A stretch of DNA of 64,000 nucleotides from Acidobacteriota bacterium (GTDB lineage Bacteria > Acidobacteriota > Holophagae > Acanthopleuribacterales > Acanthopleuribacteraceae). Numbering within the stretch: position 1 is the first letter of the stretch; each line of letters opens with the position of its first letter. Positions 7,533-19,500 of the stretch are shown piece by piece. The notes under the pieces were generated by a model that searched no databases, was not told where the DNA came from, and saw only the letters and a list, made by a program, of their open reading frames with translations. The stretch spans positions 17,838 to 81,837 of the forward strand of contig JASJCB010000025.1 in NCBI GenBank assembly GCA_030066195.1, in the 5' to 3' direction. The position numbers were made by a program, and so were the translations under genes.

Positions 7533-10500
7533 CTACAACTCAAACTCCTCTCGATCTTCGTCGGGTTCATCGGTTTCCTGAACGGGTTCTACCAGTTGCA
7601 GGATCTCTATGAATTCGGCCAGTTCGGTGAGAGATTGTTTTTTGAAGACGGCACGGAGGTTCAGATCGATACCCAGTTGTTTGGAGATTCTGGACAACAA
7701 ACGGGTGGCCAGCAGACTATGACCGCCCAGATCGAAGAATTGATCGTTGCGGCCTACCTTGTCCAGCTTGAGAACCTCGGCCCAGATTTCGGCCAGGGCC
7801 TTTTCAACCTCGCTTTGCGGCGGTTGATAATCGGCTGTTTGGGTCCATTGCGGGACGGGTAGGGCGCGGCGGTCGATTTTGCCCCCGGCGGTTCGCGGCA
7901 GTTGATCCAACAGCATCAGGGCGCCGGGTTGCATATAGTCCGGCAGAGTAGATTTCAGATGGTTGCGAATGGTTTCGGCATCCGTTTCCGGGGCGACCGC
8001 GTAGGCGGCCAGGCGTAGGGTTCCGTGGTCGTCGGGGACCGCGATGACCGCGGCTGCCTTGACGCCGGGGGCTCCGACCAGCCGGGCCTCGACTTCGCCC
8101 GGTTCGATGCGGAAACCGCGAAGTTTGACCTGTTGATCCACGCGGCCCAAGAATTCAAGAGTTCCGTCAGCCTGTCGGCGCACCAGGTCGCCGGAAGCGT
8201 ACAGTCGGGCGCCGGCTTGCTTGCTGAAGGGGTCGGGGATGAAGACCGCGGCCGTTTTGGCCGGGTCGTTCGCGTATCCTCGGGCCAGGAGTCCTCCCAG
8301 GTACAACTGACCGGGCAGGCCGTTGGGTAAGGGCTGCAGGTCGGCGTCCAAAACCCGTGCGAAACGGTTCGGCAGGGCCGTGCCGATGGGGACCCGGGCC
8401 GGCAGAACTTCCGGCGAGACCGTGTGCATGGTTGCGGTGATGACCGCTTCCGTCGGGCCGTAGGCGTTGACCAGGGTGATGTTCACCGGCGCCATTTTTT
8501 GCCAGCGGGCCAGACCTTGGAGCGGCAGTGCTTCGCCGCCCAGGATCATCAGCCGCAGGTGCGGCAGATCCGTCAAACTACCCGCTGTCAACATTTCCTG
8601 CCAGTAGGCGGGCGGCGGGTTGGCGATGGTGATTTGCTCGGCGGCCAGGATAGACGGCAGTTCCTCGGGCGGCCACAGTTCATCGCCGCGAACGTGGACG
8701 GCAGCGCCGGCGGTCAGGGCGGGGAGCCACTGTTCTAGTGAGGCGTCGAAGGCCGGGTTGGCGAATTGCAGGACCCGGTCCTTTGGCGTCAGTTCGAAGC
8801 GCCGGCTGATCGAACGGCAATGATCGGCCAGGGCGCCGTGAGACACCACCACGCCCTTGGGTCGACCCGTGGAGCCGGATGTGAAGATCGCGTAGGCCGT
8901 CTGGCTCGGATGGGGTTGTATTTCCCGGAGGTCGGCGGAGGTTTCCTCTGCATCGTCCATTAAGATGACTTTGAATTTGCCCTCTGGCTGTTCCGTGTTT
9001 TGTTGCGTCACCAGCAGGACGGCGTCAGTGTCCTGCAGCATGGCCTCGGTGCGGGCCAAGGGCTGTGCCGGGTCCAGGGGGATGAAGGCGGCGCCCGCCT
9101 GCATGACCGACAGTTGCGCGATCAGCATGTCGATACCGCGCGGCAGCAGCAGACCTACGAATGTTTCGGCGCCGGCGCCGGCTCGTTGCATTCGCCCGGC
9201 CAGCATGCGGCTGTGTTCCATCAGTTGCGCATAGGTAAGCGTGTCCGCCGGATGACCGACGGGAACCAGCGCCGGCGCATGCGGGTTTGCTTGGGCGCGT
9301 TCCGCGATCAGTAAGGGCACCGCCGGTACAGAGGGTCTTTCCGGCAGGTCATGCACTACCGGGGCTTCGTCACCCGGATGCAATACGGCGATGTTCGCTT
9401 CCGGGTTGTCGCACATGGCTTGCAGCATACGCACATACAGTTCGGTCAACATGGCGATGGTGTCGCGCTCGAACAGGTCAATGCAGTATTCCAGGCGAGC
9501 GCCCGCGCCGTCACCATAGGTGGTAATGGTCAGGCTCAGGTCGAACTTGGCGGTTTCCCCGCGTTGTCCCAAGGGAGCCAGGGAGAGCCCGGTCGGCGAC
9601 GTTGCGGTTTCGCCGGAACCGCCGCCCGTACCGTCGATCAGGTTGAACATGACCTGGAACAGCGGCGTGTGACTGAGGGAGCGCGGCAGGCGCAGGGCCT
9701 CGACCACGGTTTCGAAGGGGGCGTCCTGGTTGTCGAAGGCGTCCAGGGCGGTGCGGCGCGTACGGGTCAACAGGGTTCTGAAGTCCGGGTTATCGGCCAG
9801 GTCGTTGCGCATGACCAGGGTATTGACGAAGAAGCCGATCAGGGGTTCCACTTCCGCCCGGTTCCTATTCGCGATCGGGGTGCCGATCACCACATCATCC
9901 TGGCCGCTGAAGCGATACAGCAACGCTGCGAAGACTGCTTCCAACACCATAAAACGCGTACAGCGCGTCTCGGCGGCGACGGCATCGACGGCGGACAACA
10001 GTTGCGGCGGTATCGAGAAGCCCACATTATCGCCCCGGAAACTTTGCAGCACCGGCCTGGGTTTATCGGTGGGCAGCGCCAACAGGTGGGGAATGCCGGC
10101 CAACTCCCGCTTCCAGAAGGCCAGGCGTTCGTCCAGCGCCTCGTCGGTCAACCAGTTGCGTTGCCAGTGGGCAAAGTCCACATAACGCACCGGTAAGTCC
10201 GGCAACCGGTCCGCTACGCCGCTGTAAAGCGCCGTGATTTCTCGAATCAATACCTCGATAGACCAGCCGTCGGACACGATGTGGTGCATATTCAACAGCA
10301 ACGCGTGCCGGTCCGGGGCCAGGCGCACTAGGGCGGCGCGCCATACCGGACCGTTGGCCAGGTCGAAAGGTATCAGTATCTCGTCCGCCGCCAGTTCCCG
10401 CGCTTTTTGCTCGGCGTCTTCCGGCGACAGGTTGCTGAGGTCGGCAAAGGTCATGCGAAAACCGCCCGCCGGCAGAATTGCCTGGTAGGCCGTGCCGTCA

Positions 10501-13500
10501 TCCTCCAGGAAGACCGTGCGCAACGCCTCCTGGCGGGTTTCGATACGCCTGAAGACGTCTTCTAACCGGGCAATGTCCGGCGGGCCGGCCAGGAGCAGGG
10601 CCGCCGGCACGTTGTAGCTCGCTACGGCCGCCGTATCCGTGTCATCGCTGAGTTTGGTCAGGAACCAGAGCCGTTCCTGGGCAAAGGATAGAGGCGGTTT
10701 GTCGCCCACTTCGCGACGGGTGAGTGTGGGCGCCGGCGCATGGGCCGAGCCGCGTGTCTCCACAACGGCCCGGGCCAGTGCAGCGACCGTGGGGCCGGCA
10801 AAGAAGGCTTTCAGAGCGATCTCCACCTCGAATTCCTGCCGTATGCGCGAGACGGCGCGAGTAGCCAGCAGGGAATGTCCGCCCAGATCAAAGAAATTCC
10901 GATGGATATCTATCGCGGGAAGACCCAGCAACTCGGCGAAAACAGCGGCCAGTCGCTTTTCGATCGGGTTGCGCGGCGCGGTAATGATCTCGTCGGGCCG
11001 CGCCGTTTCCAGTTTTTGCAGGGCGCGGCGGTCCAGTTTGCCCGCCGCGGTCAGCGGGAAGCTTTCCAGGGGCACGAAAACCGCCGGGATCATGTAGTCC
11101 GGCAGGCGATCGGCCAGAGCGGTTTTCAAGCCGGCCTCGTCAAGCTTCTCGCCGGTGATGAAGGCCGCCAACATGCGGGTTTCGCCGCTTTGTTTCAGCA
11201 ACACCACGGCCTCGGTCACTCGCGGTAGATCCAACAGGGCCGCCTCGATTTCTCCCAACTCGATGCGGAAACCGCGCAGCTTGATCTGGTAATCGCTCCT
11301 GCCCACGAACAGCAGGGTCGGCGCGTCATCGACCATGCGCAGCCGCACCAGGTCGCCCGTGCGGTACAGGCGTTGTCCGGGCTCCGCGCTGAACGGGTCG
11401 GCGGTGAAGCGCTCGGCGGTCAGAGCCGGCCGGTTCAGGTAACCGGAAGCCAGGCCGATGCCGCCCAGATGGAGTTCGCCCACCACGTTTTCCGGTACGG
11501 GCATGCCGGCGCGATCCAAGACATAGGCGGTGGTGTTGGCAATGGGTTTACCGATCGGCACGGTTTCCGCGTCTTCCGCAACCCTTAGGACACGGTTCCA
11601 GGTGGAGAAAGTGGTATTTTCGGTGGGCCCGTAGACATGGAGCAGGCGCTTCGGGGCGCCCTCGTCCAGCGCCCGGCGCACGCGCTCGGCGTCGACAGCT
11701 TCCCCGCCGAAGAGCAGGGTGTCCAGGCATGCGAAACAATCCGGTCGCTCGCTGATGTGGCGGTTGAACAGGGCGGTGGTAATAAACAGGGTGTCAATTT
11801 GTTGTTCACAGAGCCAGGCGGCGAAAGATTCCGTATCCAGCGCCAGGTCGCGGTGAGCGGGAACCACGGTGGCACCGTTCAACAGCGGTCCCCAGATCTC
11901 GAAGGTGGCGGCGTCGAAGACCGGGGTGGCGATTTGACCCACGCGGCTGCCCTCGTTCAGGAAGACGTAGTCTGTTTCGCGAACCAGGCGCGTGACCCCG
12001 TGATGGGGAATCAAAGTACCCTTGGGTTTACCCGTGGAACCCGAGGTATACATGATGTAGGCGGGCAGGGCCGGGTCCACCTTCTGCAGTTGCGGCGCCG
12101 CTTCCTTGGAACCGTCTGTAGGGGAGACCAGTACAGCGTTGTTTTGCGGCATAGCGGCAGCCGTTTCGGGCGTTGCAATGATCAGCGGCATGCCGGTATC
12201 TTCCATAATGGTTCGCTGACGTTCCACCGGTCCGGCCGGGTCCATGGGCACATAAGCAGCCCCGGCAGCGGTAACGGCAAGCATGGCCGTGATCAGACCC
12301 TCGCCCGGCTCCAGCAGAATGCCCACGGGGGTTAACGGGCCCGCGCCCAGTTCCACCAGACGGGTGGCCAATCGTTCGGCGCGGCCTGCCAGGTCGCCGT
12401 AGGTCAGAGGTTCCGAGGTCAAGACGGCGACGGCGTCCGGGTTCCGCGCCGCTTGTTGATGGAATTGTTCGGCCAGGGACGTTTGGGGAATCGGCGCACC
12501 GGTTTGATTCCAATGAGTGATCAGTTGCGCCGTCTCGTCTTCCGAGAGCAGGTTCACATCGCTCAAGGGGCGATCGGGCGACGCGCAGACCTGTTCCAAA
12601 AGATGAACGAAATGCCGGGCCATGCGGTCCATGGTGGACGCGTCGAACAGGTCGGTATTGTATTCGAACAGGCCCCAAATGCCGTGCGCGTGTTCGGTGA
12701 AGAAGACGGTGATGTCGAAGCGGGAAGTCCGACGACCGGTGGCCACGGGTTCCAGGCGCGCATCGGGAAGGGCGGCTTCGCCCAAGGGCGCGTTTTCAAG
12801 CACGAACATCACCTGGAACAGGGGCGTGTGGCTGAGATCCCGATCGGGTTTGACGGCTTCCACCACCAGGTCGAAGGGCGTTTCCTGGTGGGCGTAGGCG
12901 TTCAGGGTGGTGCGGCGGACGCGTTGCAACAGGTTGCGGAAATCGGGGTTGCCCGAGCAGTCATTGCGCAGCACCAGGGTGTTGACGAAAAAGCCGATCA
13001 GGCGCTCCACTTCCACATGCGTCCGGTTGGCGACCCCGGTCCCCACGCAAATATCTTCCATGCCGCTGAGCCTGACCAGTAGCGCGGCAAAGGCGGCTTG
13101 CAAGGTCATGAAGCGGGTGACGTCCTCGGCTCGTTCGATCTCGGCCAGGCGGGCTGTGATTTCGGCGGGAATGGTGAAGTGGGCCAGATCGCCGATGAAG
13201 GTTTGCACGGCCGGTCGCGGGCGATCGGTAGGCAGTTCCAGGAGAGCAGGTGCGTCGCCCAATTCGCGCCGCCACCAGGCCAGGCGCTCGTTGCGTTGCT
13301 CGCCTTGGAGTTGTTGTTGCAGCCAGGCGGCGTAGTCGGCATATTGGACGGGCAGCTCCGGCAGTTCGGCAGCGGGATCGGCATAGAGCGCGGTCAATTC
13401 GTCCACCAGGATCCCTTGCGACCAGGCGTCGCTGATGATGTGGTGGATGACCAGAATCAGCAGGTGGTCCCCGCCTTCCAGGGGATAGAGGCAAACGCGG

Positions 13501-16500
13501 AACAGCGGACCTTTTTCCAGGTCGAAGGGCCGCTCGGCTTCCTCGGCCACGATTGCCTCGACGGCGCTTTCCGGAATAAGGGCTTCTACGGTCAAACCAA
13601 TCGCGGTCTCCGGCAGTAATCGCGCCGCCGGGGCGCCGTCCGCCGAAAGGAAAACGGTGCGCAACGAAGTCTGGCGCTTGACCAGCGCTTTCACCGCCGC
13701 ATCGAGAGCGTCCCGATCCAGGGGGCCCTTCAAGCGCAGGGCGGTGCTCATGTTGTAGGCGCTGCCCGGCTGATCTTCCATGCTGTCGATGAACCACAGG
13801 CGTTGTTGGGGGAAACTGACCGGCAGGAATTCGTCGTGTTGCAGGGGAACCAAACCAGGCAGAGCCTTTTCCCCGCCGGCTTGACGGTCCAGCCACTTTG
13901 CCAGCGCCTCGATAGTGGGCGTTTCGAACAGGCGGCGAACCGGCAATTCCCGAGCCAGGCTGTCGCGAATGCGGGCGCAGACCTGAACCGCTAACAAAGA
14001 ATGACCGCCGGCGCGGAAGAAGTTATCTTGGATACCTACCTTGGGGATACCCAACACTTCACTCCAGACTTCGGCCAGGACGCGTTGGGTAGGCGTTTGC
14101 GGGGCCACATACTGTTGCGTGGTTCCCGTGTCGACGTCTTCGGCATATGCCGCCAGCCTTTTGCGGTCAACCTTACCGTTGGTGGTGAGCGGAAAGCGCT
14201 CCAGGATGGTAACGGCAGCGGGAACCTGGTGATCCGGAAGTTGTTGTTCCAGCCAGGCGTGGATGGACGCCGAATCGCTCGCGGCTCCATCGCTCAGCAC
14301 GGCGAAGGCGACCAGGCGATAGTTACCGTGACCGTCGGGCAGGGCAATCACAGCCGCGTTGTCCACATCCGAATGATGACGCATGGTCGCGGCGGTTTCC
14401 TCGGGTTCGGCGCGTTTACCGCGTACCTTCACCTGGAAGTCCAGGCGGCCCAGGATCTCCAGGTTGCCGTCAGGCATCAGGCGACCGCGATCACCGGTAC
14501 GGTAGAGCAAGTCGTCGAGATCGTCTCGGAAAGGATTCTGGATAAAAAGCCTGTTCTCAGCGGCCTGGTTGAGGTAACCCAGGGTCCGGTAGGGGGTGCG
14601 AATGACGATTTCACCAGGCTCGCCGATGCCGCACGGTTTCAGGCTACGGTCCACCACCGCCACTTGCGCCCCCGGCAGTGCAAAACCGCCCGGTTGGTTG
14701 CCTGGACGCGGACGGGTAACCACCTGGCTGGTTTTGGCCAGGGTGGTTTCGCTGGTGCCGTACATATTGACGAAGGCGGCATGGTCGCCGAAGCGGGCGC
14801 GCCAGTTCCGCACCAGGCGATCGGTGAGCGGTTCCCCGGCCAGAAAGATGTGGCGCAGCTTGGGCAACGGCGGCGCTTCCCCGGTATGTAACAACCAGGC
14901 GTTGACCAGGGACGGCACCACATTCAGCACGCTGATTTCTTCATCGGCCAACCATTGAAGCAGGCGCTTGGGTTCCAAAAGGATGTCGTCATCAGGGGGG
15001 ATGCACAGCAAAGCGCCTTGCGTTAAGGGCAGGAAGACATCGCGCAGCACGGCGTCGAAAGTGGGGTTGGCCAGTTGGCCCGCTCTTTCTTCGGCGTGCA
15101 GATCGAAGGTCCGGCCTTGCCAATCGAGGAAGTGAGACAGACCGACGGCGCGGCCCAGCATGGCCTTGGGGATGCCCGTGGTGCCGGAGGTGAAGAAGAT
15201 ATAGAAAGGGGCATCCTGACCCAATTCGACCGCTTGGAACGAACCTGAGATTTCCTGTTCCAACCGGCCTGTTTGCGGGTCCATGGAAAGGCCGGTCAGG
15301 CTAGGTGGTGTGTCATCCACCGGCGTAAAGGGTTCCAGGTTCACCAGGAAGCGGGTGTCGGTCTCGCGCAGCAGCAGTGTCTTGCGGGCAACCGGTTGGC
15401 GGGGGTCCAGATTCAGCAGCACGCCGCCTTGTGAAACCACGGCCAACATGGCCGTCACCAGCCCGGCGGAGCGCCCGCCGTGAACAGCAACCACGTCGCC
15501 CGGTTTGAAGCCGTGTTCGGTAAGGGTCGCCTGGAGCGAGCCGGCCCGCTCGCCCAGTTGAGTGTAGGTCCAGGTGGTATCCCGAAAGCGCAGGGCGGGT
15601 GCGTCGGGGCTCTCCGCAAGCCGGGCCGCAAACTGCTCGCCGATCAGCGGGAAGTTCTGCTTCTCAATGGGACTCGACAGGTCGGCGGTTACTCGGCGCG
15701 CTGTATCATCCACCAGGGCCGGCTGATCCACGGGCAGGTCGGGCCGTTCCAGCAATTGACCCAACAGGTTACGAAACTGCTCCAGGAAGATCTGCATTGC
15801 GCGGGCGCCGAAGCGGGCGCGGCGATAGACCAGGCGCAGGTGGTAACCCTCGTGCAGTTCATTAACATATAGGTTCAGCAGGAACTTGGCGTCGGGTTCG
15901 CCCGTGTCCACCCCGGCAAGAGACAGGCCCGGCAGGTCCAGATCTCCCTCCGGGGTGTTGACCAGGTTGAACATGATATCGAACAGCGGATGACTGTCCA
16001 AGTCCCGCGCCGGCTGCAATTCCTCCACCAACTTCTCGAACGGCAGGTCCTGGCGGCTGAACGCATCCAGCGCGGTTTGCCTGACCCGTTCCAGCAGGGT
16101 ACGGAAGCAGGGCAGACCGGCGGTGTCCTCGTCATCGCCGGTATCGGCGAGGTAAGTGCGCAGGACCAGGTTGTTGAGGAAACAACCGATCAGGGGCTCC
16201 AACTCGGCAAAGCGGCGGCCGGCGATGGGCGTGCCCACCACCACATCGGTTTCGCCGGAAAGCCGCGACAGCAGAACCTTGAAAGCGCCCAGCAGAACCA
16301 TGAAGGGCGTGGCGCCCGTCTCGGCGGCAAGTTCTTCCACCTGTTGCCTGAGCGTTGCATCCAAACCCAGGTTGACCGAGGCGCCCAGATGGGCGGGCAT
16401 CGACGGATCTCGATCGATGGCCGGATGAGGCACGCTCAGGGGCGGCGCCAGCTGTTGCTTCCACCAATCCAGTTGATTTTGCATGGCATCGCCGGCCAGC

Positions 16501-19500
16501 CATTGGTGCTGCCAGGCGGCGTAGTCGGCGTACTGGACAGGCGAGGCGGGCAGAGACGTGGTGTCGCCCGCGGCAAGAGCGCGGTAGGAAGTAGATAACT
16601 CATTGACCAGCAACCCGGTAGACCAGCCGTCAGAGGCAATGTGGTGCATGGTGGCGACCAGGATGTGACGGTCGGCTTGCAGGCGGATGAGCAGACAGCG
16701 CAGCATGGGCGCGGTTTTCAGGTCGAAAGGCCGGTGGGCCTCAGCGGCGGCGATCTCTTGGGCGCGCTCGGGGGCATCGTCCAACACGACGAGGTCGATC
16801 AACGGCAGGTTCAGGCGCACCTCGGGTTCGATGATTTGCAGCGGCAGTCCACCCGCTTCCTCGTAACGGGTGCGCAGAATCTCGTGTCGGTTCAGGATGC
16901 CTTGCAGCGAGCCGTGCAGCAGGTCCAAACAGAGCGCGCCGTCCAGTTGCAGGGCGGCGGGCATGTTGTAGGCGCTGTCTGCCGAGGCGCTGCCCTCCAG
17001 TTGGTCCAGGAACCACAAGCGACGTTGGGCGAAGGACAGGGGCAGGTCGCCGTCCCTGGGCACGGGGACAATGCCTTGTTCCCCGACGGCCAGGGGATCT
17101 TGTAACCGCGTCGCCAATTGGGCGATGGTGGACGCGGTGAACAGGTCGGTCAGCGGCAGTTCCCGCCCCAGACGATCGCGAATTCGGGCCACGACCCGTG
17201 TCGCCAGCAGAGAATGGCCGCCCAGTTCGAAGAAATCCTGGTGGATGCCGATGTTGTCCGCGTCTACTTCCAGTACCTGGGACCAGATGGTCGCCAATTC
17301 CCGCTCGATTTCGGTGCGGGGCCTCACCAATTCGCTTTCCTGAACCGAGACGCCGGGTTCCGGCAGTGCTCGCTCGTCTATTTTACCGGCCGGTGTCAGG
17401 GGGAAGGCGGCCAGGTAGATCAGGCTCGACGGCAGCATGAAGCGGGGCAGCTTGTCGGCCAGCAGAGAACGCAAGGCACTTTCTTCCGGCGGGTTGTCCT
17501 CGGCAACCAGGTAGGCGACCAGACGATCCCTGTATTTAAGCACCAAGGCTTGGGAGATGTCGGGGTGCCCCGTTAGCGCGGCCTCGATGTCGCCCGGCTC
17601 GATACGGAAGCCGCGTAGTTTGAGCTGGCGATCGATTCGGCCCAGGAAGTCCAGAGTGCCGTCGGACAGGTAGCGCACCTTGTCGCCCGACGCATAAAGA
17701 CGGGCACCCGGCAGATCGCTGAACGGGTCGGGGCGAAAGAGTTCGGCCGTCCTGGCCGGCCGGTCCTTATAACCGCGGGCAATGAAGGGGCCGCCGATGA
17801 ACAGTTCGCCGGGGAGACCGACGGGCTGTACGCCTTCCTGTCGGTTCAATACATATAAGACACGGCTTCGTTGGCGGCGGCCGATGGGAACGCGACTGAA
17901 GGATTTACCCCGAGGAACGTCGAAGTTGACGGCGGCAACCACGGTTTCGGTGGGGCCGTAGCTGTTGACCAGGCGGATATGGTCGGTGGGCGACCGGTTC
18001 CACAACTCCAGGCCGGCAGCGGGCATGGCCTCGCCGCCGGTGATGACCAGGCGCAACGCGGCCGGCGCAAAATAAGGTCTGGTCTCTTGGAGAGCCTGGT
18101 GCCAATAGGCCGGCGGCAAATCGGCGATCGTGACATTGTAGCGGTTGAGGTTCTCTTGGAGCCAGGCAGGCGGCCATAACCCCGAGCCCGGTGCGATGAT
18201 CGCGGCGCCGCGCATCAGGGTGAGCAGCCATTGTTCCAAGGAAGCGTCGAAGCTGTAAGAAGCGATGTGCAGCACGCGATCGTCTTCGACCATGGCGAAG
18301 TCAGCGCCCTGATCGGCCATATGGGCGGCCAGTGCGGCATGACTGACCACCACGCCCTTGGGTCTGCCCGTGGAACCGGAGGTGTAGATGATATAGGCCG
18401 CCTGATCCATGTGGACAGTGGTTTCAACCCTGGTCTCGGGCAGCGGGCCGTCCACCACGATCACGGTTTTGCCGGGTGCGTGATCGGCATAGGCCGCGCC
18501 GGCCAAAACCAGGCGGGCGCCGCAATCTTCCAGGATCATGGATATACGGTCAGCCGGATAAGCCGGGTCAAGGGGTACGAAAGCGCCGCCCGCGTGCATG
18601 ACCGCCGTCATGGCGATGTACATTTCGAATGAGCGATCGAAAAGCAGCGCCACCGGCTCTTCCGCGCGTACGCCGGTCTCCAGCAGCACGGCGGCCAGGG
18701 CTTGGATCTGCCCGGCAAGGGCGCCGTAGCTAAGTTGCGGGGATTCGGGCCGGCCGGTGAACACCACCGCCGTCCGGTCGGGACCTGCCTCGGCCCGGTC
18801 CAACACCACCGCATGGCCGGGGCATGTGGGACGGGGCCGCGTGTCCTGGTTCCAGGTGACCACCAGCCGCCGTCGTTCCCGATGCGACACCAGGGCAAAG
18901 TCGCGGACAGGACTGTCGGCATGGTCGATGATTTCTTGCAGCAGGTGTCGGTAATGACCGTCCATGCCCTGGATGGTTCGCTCGGCGAAGAGATCCGTAT
19001 TGTATTCCCACACCAGTTGAAAACCCTGTGATGATTCGTTGACATTGAGGGTCAAGTCGAACAGGGCGCTCGTCTGCTCCCGCGCTACGCCTTCTATTTT
19101 CAGGCCGGTCAAGCTGGGGAAATCGCGGCGTTGACCCAGGGAGAAGAAGACCTGGAACAACGGCGAATAGGCGGGATTGCGTTCCACGTCCAGAGTCGTC
19201 AGCAGTTTCTCGAACGGCAGGTCCTGGCGGTTCTGGGCGTCGGCATTGACCTGCTGGACCTGTTGCAGCAATTGGGTGAAGGGCGCCTGGCTTTGCAGTT
19301 GAACGCGCAAGACCAGGGTGTTAACGAAACAGCCGATCAGGGGTTCGATCTCGGCGCGCGTACGATTGGCCACGGGGGTGCCGACCGCCAGATCTTCCTG
19401 GCCGCTATAGCGTTGCAGCAAGACATACCAGGCACTGAGCAGGATGGTAAACGGCGTGGTTTTCAGGCGGTGCGCCAGGTCTCCTACCTGTCTGCTGAAC

